This document shows, in pieces, positions 58,939 to 64,000 of a stretch of 64,000 nt of DNA. A model generated the notes under the pieces. That model was not told the DNA's origin. It did not search any database and saw only the letters and a program-made list of their open reading frames with translations. The stretch is from Enterobacterales bacterium (lineage in GTDB: Bacteria; Pseudomonadota; Gammaproteobacteria; Enterobacterales; Kangiellaceae), in assembly GCA_030949565.1 (NCBI GenBank), contig JAUZSK010000013.1, positions 62,001-126,000 on the forward strand. The letters are read 5' to 3'. Made by a program: the position numbers and the translations under genes. Position 1 is the stretch's first letter; each line of letters opens with the position of its first letter.

Positions 58939-60298
58939 ATGGAATTTTTATGGAACACTGCGGCATTTATTCTAACCTTAGGTATTCTCGTCACTATCCA
59001 TGAATACGGTCATTTTTGGGTTGCGCACAAGTTAGGGATTAAAGTATTAACCTTTTCGATTGGTTTTGGCAAGGCTCTCTACCAAAGACGTGGCAAAGAC
59101 GGAGTAGTCTATATTATCGGCAGTATCCCTCTTGGCGGCTACGTCAAAATGTTGGATGAGCGCGAGTCCAAAAATCCCATAGCCGATGAAGATCAGGGAT
59201 CGGCTTTTAATCAAAAGTCGGTTTGGGTCCGTATGGCGGTGGTAATTGCCGGTCCAGTTGCCAACTTTTTTATTAGCCATTGTACTTTATTGGTGGATGT
59301 TTATGACCGGAATTACCGGTGTGTTGCCAGAGCTAGGCTATATTCCTGAAAACTCAATTGTTCAAAAGGCAGGATTAGAAAGCGGTGATATTATCGTCAA
59401 AGTGGATGGCGAAAGCATTCAAACTATGCACGATCTCAGCAAAGCCATTGCTATTAGGCTCGGTGAACGTAGCAAAATGAAATTAGAAGTCATCACTCAC
59501 TCTAATGATATACCTAAAGCCATCACTTTAAACCTTAACAACTGGACTCTTGACGATGAAAACCCACAAATTTTACATTCCTTGGGCTTTTATCATCCGT
59601 TAGAGAGGACTGTAGCTGAGGTTGGGTCGGTTGTTGCCGGGGGGCCTGCTGAAAAAGCCGGGATCTTGGTGGGAGACACGATTAAAGAGATAGATGCTAT
59701 TGCTGTGGATTCTTGGCAAACGCTGAAGCCATTGGTGGAAAGCCGTGCTAATCAACGGGTCATGTTTAAAGTCGAACGAAAGGGTGAACTGATACCTATT
59801 TCTGTGGTCATAGGTTCTGCCGATAAAAATAAGCCATCCAAAGGCAAAATAGGGATTGGTGGTATTTTGATGGATCGCTCGAAATATCGAGTCAAACAAC
59901 AGGCAGGCTTGTTTGAGTCTTTTGGATTAGCGGTTAAAGAAACGGCTAATATGATAGATTTAAGCCTTAAGATGTTTAGCAAGCTGATTAGTGGTGAAAT
60001 TTCCACTAAAAGCCTAAGCGGACCAATATCCATTGCTGAAGGTGCTGGTGCTAGTGCGAGTTATGGGCTAAATTACCTGATTCGATTTATGGCGATGATA
60101 AGTGTAAACCTTGGTTTCATCAATTTGTTGCCAATCCCCATGCTAGATGGCGGTCATTTGCTTTATTTTGTGGTTGAAGCGATAAAAGGTAAGCCTTTAT
60201 CCGAAAAAATGCAGGAATTTGGTCTGCAAATTGGTATGATGTTGGTTTTTACACTGATGGCAGTTGCCATTTATAATGATTTATGGCGTTTTTTCTAA
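58939..60298 (+). CDS. rseP: site-2 protease RseP (frameshifted in this sequence)
   Basis: RseP cleaves anti-sigma factor RseA and remnant signal peptides in the inner membrane. The N-terminal part has the zinc motif TIHEYGHFWVAHKLG and GGYVKMLDERE. It runs to VVIAGPVANFF and then shifts frame because of a six-T run at 59266-59271; with five T it continues LLAIVLYWWMFMTGITGV. The remainder has two PDZ domains (about 115-290) and the second active-site motif NLLPIPMLDGGHLLYF. Joined length is about 453 residues, the family size. An essential gene in E. coli; a read error in the homopolymer is the likely explanation. Confidence 0.94.
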
Positions 60299-60341
60299 AA
60301 TCCGCCTTTAACAAAAGCAATTATTAAGAAGTTAACTATTT

Positions 60342-62852
60342 ATGGGTATTATGAAGTATCGAAAGCAGACAAGCCGATTTGTGTACACAATCACTGGATT
60401 TATGTGGATCGCGCTTATTTCTGCAGGCGTCTCAGCCGCCAGCACCGAAAAGCAAAATGATTCTTTTGTGGTAGAGGAGATCAAAGTAGAAGGTCTTCAG
60501 CGCATGGAATTAGGTACCTTTTTTAATATGCTTCCTTTGCAAGTTGGTGAAACACTTGAAATCAGCCGTGTACCGCTAATTATTCGAACGCTTTTTTCGG
60601 CCGAAAGTTTTGATGATATCCGCATTTTTCGCGATGGTAATAAGCTCCTTATCGATATCGCAGAACGACCGACTATTTCTGATATCACCATCGATGGTAA
60701 TAAGGATATTAAAACCGAACAAATTCTTGAGGTTATGAAGCATTCCGGTTTTGCTAAAGGCGAGGTTTATAATCCCGCAGCCATTAAAAACATCATTGGT
60801 GGAATGCAGGAGCAGTATTTTTCTCATGGTAAGTATTCAGTTAAAATAACCAACCGAATCATTCGCCGTTCAAGAAATCGTGTGTTGGTGCAATTTACGG
60901 TTAATGAAGGTGATCCTGCGCGTATTCAGTCAATCAATATTGTCGGTAATCAATTGTTTGGTGATGAAGAACTGCTTGACCAATTTGAGTTAACCACTGG
61001 CAATTTCTTATCGGTTTTCACCAGTGATGACCAGTATGCCCGTGAAAAATTATCCGGCGACTTAGAGACATTAAGATCTTACTACCTCGACCGAGGTTAT
61101 CTAAAGTTTGAAGTATCTTCGACCCAAGTTGCTATTTCTCCTGACAGAAAAGGCATGTTTGTCACCATTAATGTTGATGAAGGTGAGAAATTTGAAGTGG
61201 CTAAGATATCATTTAGTGGTGACGTTATTCTTTCAGAAGAAAGACTCCAACAATTAATGCCATTAACCAAAGGCGATACCTACTCGGCAGCGGCAATATC
61301 TTTCGCAGAAGAGCAAATCAAGCAGAATTTAGGCTATTTTGGCTATGCTTTTGCCAAAGTAACATCGGTTCCTAATATTCAACCCGGTAGCAATAAAGTT
61401 GATTTAAGTATATTTGTTGACCCAGGTAAAAAGGTCTATGTTAATCGAATTAATTTTGCCGGTAACGAAATGACCAATGATACGGTGCTTCGTCGTGAAG
61501 CACGAATGATGGAAGGTGGCGCCTTGTCCACCCAACAAGTTGAAAGAACCAAAATTCTTTTACAGCGCTTAACCTATGTTGAAGAGGTTGAAGTAGAAAC
61601 TCCAAAGTTAGAAGGAAAGAATGATCGCGTTGATGTTAACTATCAAATCAAGGAGCGTTCCGCAGGTACTATTTCTGGTGGTCTTGGCTATGGAAGTGTT
61701 TACGGGCTGTCGGTTAATGCTAATGTCAGTCACAACAACTTCCTAGGTTCCGGTAAAACAGTTGGTTTCGCAGTGAATAAGAACAGTTTTACAACGGATT
61801 ATTCGCTGAACTATTACGATCCTTATTTTACCCTTGACGCTATCAGTTTTGGCGCTGGCGCCAGTTACCGTTCATCCGATTTCGGCGAAATTAACATCGC
61901 TGCTACTTTACTAGATACCGCAGCGATTGATTTTAGTATCGGATATCCCATTAATGAGCTAACACGCCTTAATTTTGGTGTTGGCTTTCAGGCCAATGAT
62001 TTAAGTGCCAACGGAAATCTTTCTCAACAGATTATCGATTTCTTTGAGGACAATAATCAGGATGTCCGAGCTAATCCAGATTTATCTTATAATTTGGTTA
62101 AATTTTCCTCCGCATTAATAAAAAACAGTCTAAATCGTGGTATTTTCCCAGATCGTGGAACTAAACAGTCTCTATCAGTTAGTGGCTCGATTCCTGGAAG
62201 TGATCTTGAATTCTATAAACTTGATTATGCGATTGACCACTATATTCCCATTGCACCTGGATGGTCGTTTTTAAGTCGGTTGAAATTATCTTATGGTGAC
62301 GGTTACGGCGATAGTAATAAATTACCCTATTTCGAGAATTTCTTTGCTTCAGGCTCTCAAACCGTGCGTGGTTTTCAAAGGAATACCATCGGTCCTAAAG
62401 AGATTTTTAGGCTGCCAACAACCTTGACAGATAGCAGCTTGATTGATAGTTTCGATCAACAGTTAGACTCCACGTTACCATCGGATTTTGACCAAATCAT
62501 CGTTGGTCGTCGTACCGTGGGTGGTAATGCTAAGGTATTGGCTAGCATGGAAATCATTTTTCCGATACCCTTTGCAGAGGCGAGTAACTCATTGAGAAGC
62601 AGTTTTTTTGTTGATGTTGGAAATTTATGGGATACTAAGTTTGATCTGCAAAGATATTCTAGCCTTGATCCCATAGAGTTTGCTAAAATACCGGACTTTT
62701 CAAATATGGACACTTACCGAGCTTCAACCGGAATATCCTTGCAATGGTTATCTCCGATGGGGCCACTAGTTATTAGTATTTCTAAAATACTTAAAAGCCA
62801 GCCAGGTGATATTAGGGAAGGTTTTTCCTTTAATGTAGGACAAAGCTTCTAA
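60342..62852 (+). CDS. bamA: outer-membrane protein assembly factor BamA
   Basis: BamA is the core of the outer-membrane protein insertion machine. The 836-residue precursor has a signal peptide (MWIALISAGVSAAS), five POTRA domains (about 40-440; FVVEEIKVEGLQRMELGTFF opens POTRA1), and a beta-barrel. The barrel carries the conserved QTVRGFQRNTIGP loop-6 region and ends NVGQSF with terminal Phe. The downstream skp and lpxD complete the conserved cluster. Confidence 0.97.
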   Translation: MGIMKYRKQTSRFVYTITGFMWIALISAGVSAASTEKQNDSFVVEEIKVEGLQRMELGTFFNMLPLQVGETLEISRVPLIIRTLFSAESFDDIRIFRDGNKLLIDIAERPTISDITIDGNKDIKTEQILEVMKHSGFAKGEVYNPAAIKNIIGGMQEQYFSHGKYSVKITNRIIRRSRNRVLVQFTVNEGDPARIQSINIVGNQLFGDEELLDQFELTTGNFLSVFTSDDQYAREKLSGDLETLRSYYLDRGYLKFEVSSTQVAISPDRKGMFVTINVDEGEKFEVAKISFSGDVILSEERLQQLMPLTKGDTYSAAAISFAEEQIKQNLGYFGYAFAKVTSVPNIQPGSNKVDLSIFVDPGKKVYVNRINFAGNEMTNDTVLRREARMMEGGALSTQQVERTKILLQRLTYVEEVEVETPKLEGKNDRVDVNYQIKERSAGTISGGLGYGSVYGLSVNANVSHNNFLGSGKTVGFAVNKNSFTTDYSLNYYDPYFTLDAISFGAGASYRSSDFGEINIAATLLDTAAIDFSIGYPINELTRLNFGVGFQANDLSANGNLSQQIIDFFEDNNQDVRANPDLSYNLVKFSSALIKNSLNRGIFPDRGTKQSLSVSGSIPGSDLEFYKLDYAIDHYIPIAPGWSFLSRLKLSYGDGYGDSNKLPYFENFFASGSQTVRGFQRNTIGPKEIFRLPTTLTDSSLIDSFDQQLDSTLPSDFDQIIVGRRTVGGNAKVLASMEIIFPIPFAEASNSLRSSFFVDVGNLWDTKFDLQRYSSLDPIEFAKIPDFSNMDTYRASTGISLQWLSPMGPLVISISKILKSQPGDIREGFSFNVGQSF

Positions 62853-62887
62853 AAAATGTAGTTAAATATAATATAAGGGTTAAAAAG

Positions 62888-63397
62888 ATGTTTAAAAAAA
62901 TAGTAGTTTCTTTCGTTGTGTTGCTTTCATTTGCAACTAGTGTAATTGCCGCTGATTTAAAAGTAGGTATTATTAATACTCGTTTGGTCATCAGTAAAAT
63001 ACCACAAACAGAGCTTGTTGATTCAAAAGTGCAAGCTCAACTAAAAGACAGCATTGATGAGGTAAAAAAGCTCCTCAGTGAGTTTAAGAAAAAGGAAGAA
63101 GGATACAAGCGTGACGCCATGACGATGACTGAATCACAAAGTATTGAAGCAAATCGTGAACTCGAGAAAATGGTCACTGAAATTAAAGCAAAACAAAAGA
63201 ACCTTAAAGAAGACGCACAACGCGCTAGACAAGCGGAGATGAATAAAATATTTCAGAAAATTCAAGCGATTTTAAATAAATTAGCAGTGGACGAGAAGTA
63301 TGACTTAATACTCAACAGTGACGCTGTCGTATTTCGTGCTAAAGCAATTGATATTTCTGATAAAGTTATCAGTAAATTAAGTGACCCAGCGGGATAA
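62888..63397 (+). CDS. skp: periplasmic chaperone Skp (OmpH family)
   Basis: Skp holds unfolded outer-membrane proteins in the periplasm. The 169-residue precursor has a signal peptide (VVLLSFATSVIAA), then KVGIINTRLVI and a long coiled coil (about 45-125) forming the tentacle, ending with LILNSDAVVFRAKAIDISDKV. It lies between bamA and lpxD, as is usual. Confidence 0.93.
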   Translation: MFKKIVVSFVVLLSFATSVIAADLKVGIINTRLVISKIPQTELVDSKVQAQLKDSIDEVKKLLSEFKKKEEGYKRDAMTMTESQSIEANRELEKMVTEIKAKQKNLKEDAQRARQAEMNKIFQKIQAILNKLAVDEKYDLILNSDAVVFRAKAIDISDKVISKLSDPAG

Positions 63398-63403
63398 TTA
63401 ACC

Positions 63404-64000
63404 TTGCAACATCAATCATTAACGGTCGCTGAACTTGCAGATATCGTTGGTGGTCAAGTGGTGGGTGATGCTTCGATTTGCATTAGACGAGTTTCATCAC
63501 TGGATGAAGCTCATTCAGATGAGGTCTCATTTTTTAACCAGGCCAAATTTGAATCTCAGCTCAACACAACCCAAGCGGGTTGTGTTTTGCTTTCTAAAGG
63601 CTACCTTAAACCAGTATCTGTCACTCATATTTTGTGTGATGATCCTTATCTGGCTTATGCTAAGGTGGCTCAAGCACTCGATACCACACCATCACCGGCA
63701 GAAGAACTATCATCTCAGGCGCATATCCATCCTACGGTTAAGATTGGCTCTAACGTCTGCATTGCAGCCGGAGCAGTAATCGCCAAAGATTGTGTGTTGG
63801 ACGATGATGTATCCATTGGTGCCAATTGTGTGGTCGCTGAAGCCTCTCAAATAGGCCAACGAACCATCCTTTACCCCAATGTGACCTTATACCATCGCAC
63901 GTTGATTGGCAGTGATTGTACTATTCAATCCGGCGCGGTTATCGGTAGTGATGGCTTTGGTTTTGCCAATGAAAACGGTCGCTGGGTCAAAATTCCGCAA
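63404..64000 (+). CDS. lpxD: UDP-3-O-(3-hydroxyacyl)glucosamine N-acyltransferase LpxD, partial
   Basis: LpxD adds the second acyl chain in lipid A synthesis. Translation from TTG 63404, preceded by GGGAT, gives MQHQSLTVAELADIVGGQVV, then SSLDEAHSDEVSFF, the N-terminal uridine-binding domain, and hexapeptide repeats (SNVCIAAGAVIAKDCVLDD, GSDGFGFANENGRW). The window ends after 199 codons with no stop, so the C-terminal third is missing. It is only 6 bp downstream of skp. Confidence 0.95.
   Translation, partial: MQHQSLTVAELADIVGGQVVGDASICIRRVSSLDEAHSDEVSFFNQAKFESQLNTTQAGCVLLSKGYLKPVSVTHILCDDPYLAYAKVAQALDTTPSPAEELSSQAHIHPTVKIGSNVCIAAGAVIAKDCVLDDDVSIGANCVVAEASQIGQRTILYPNVTLYHRTLIGSDCTIQSGAVIGSDGFGFANENGRWVKIPQ

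Noticed and set aside
63435-63779. 114-residue plus-strand ORF at the right edge
   Set aside because: It overlaps lpxD in another frame; lpxD from TTG 63404 has clear motifs.

Overview
The window is chromosomal DNA of a low-GC (by eye about 40%) marine-type gammaproteobacterium. The evidence is its gene content: a complete gspC-N type II secretion operon followed by yrfG, nudE and cysQ; a Pseudomonas-like FabY ketosynthase; DciA (DUF721) beside an M23 peptidase near secA; and the standard rpsB-tsf-pyrH-frr-uppS-cdsA-dxr-rseP-bamA-skp-lpxD envelope cluster. A member of the Oceanospirillales/Kangiellaceae or a relative is my best guess, but the sequence alone does not prove it.

Layout. 177-12258: T2SS genes gspC to gspN, all on the plus strand. 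12304-14484: yrfG, nudE and cysQ. 14491-16485: an array of CGTCATTCCCGCG-type repeats, then a decayed IS1634-like insertion sequence. 16538-17954: dciA and a divergent M23 endopeptidase gene. 17964-28872: an accessory block between the M23 gene and secA. It holds a minus-strand operon (substrate-binding lipoprotein, hybrid histidine kinase, REC-EAL regulator), fabY with a divergent AraC/GlxA-type regulator, a stand-alone CZB zinc-binding protein, a DsbA-family protein and a small membrane protein. 29293-32508: secA and mutT, separated by a perfect heptanucleotide tandem repeat. 32664-35334: a FIST sensor gene overlapping a GGDEF-EAL gene. 35338-40627: a lipoprotein gene (minus strand), prfB with its programmed frameshift, lysS, and a GAF/HD-GYP protein. 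40980-49434: a VolA/Pla-1-type lipase lipoprotein, an Ntn-hydrolase acylase and, convergent, a giant DUF6701/MshQ-like surface protein. 49546-52334: HDOD protein, ygfZ, sdhE and ygfX. 52544 to the right edge: translation and envelope-biogenesis genes, with lpxD cut by the window end.

Themes. (i) Envelope and secretion: T2SS, SecA, BamA, Skp, RseP, FabY, LpxD and an exported lipase and acylase that could be T2SS cargo. (ii) Cyclic-di-GMP: REC-EAL, GGDEF-EAL and HD-GYP proteins, with probable sensory inputs (substrate-binding lipoprotein plus hybrid kinase; FIST; GAF; possibly the CZB protein). (iii) Single-base frameshifts: besides the genuine RF2 recoding site, at least fifteen one-base disruptions are visible (gspE, gspH, gspK, gspN, five in the transposase, the hybrid kinase, fabY, lysS, the HD-GYP gene, the acylase and rseP). 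Several lie in homopolymers and some are in normally essential genes, so many are probably sequencing or assembly errors. I annotate those genes across the break.

The best candidate for an under-described system is the operon at 17964-23289: a periplasmic binding lipoprotein, a PAS-rich hybrid kinase and a c-di-GMP phosphodiesterase response regulator, encoded without any transporter genes.
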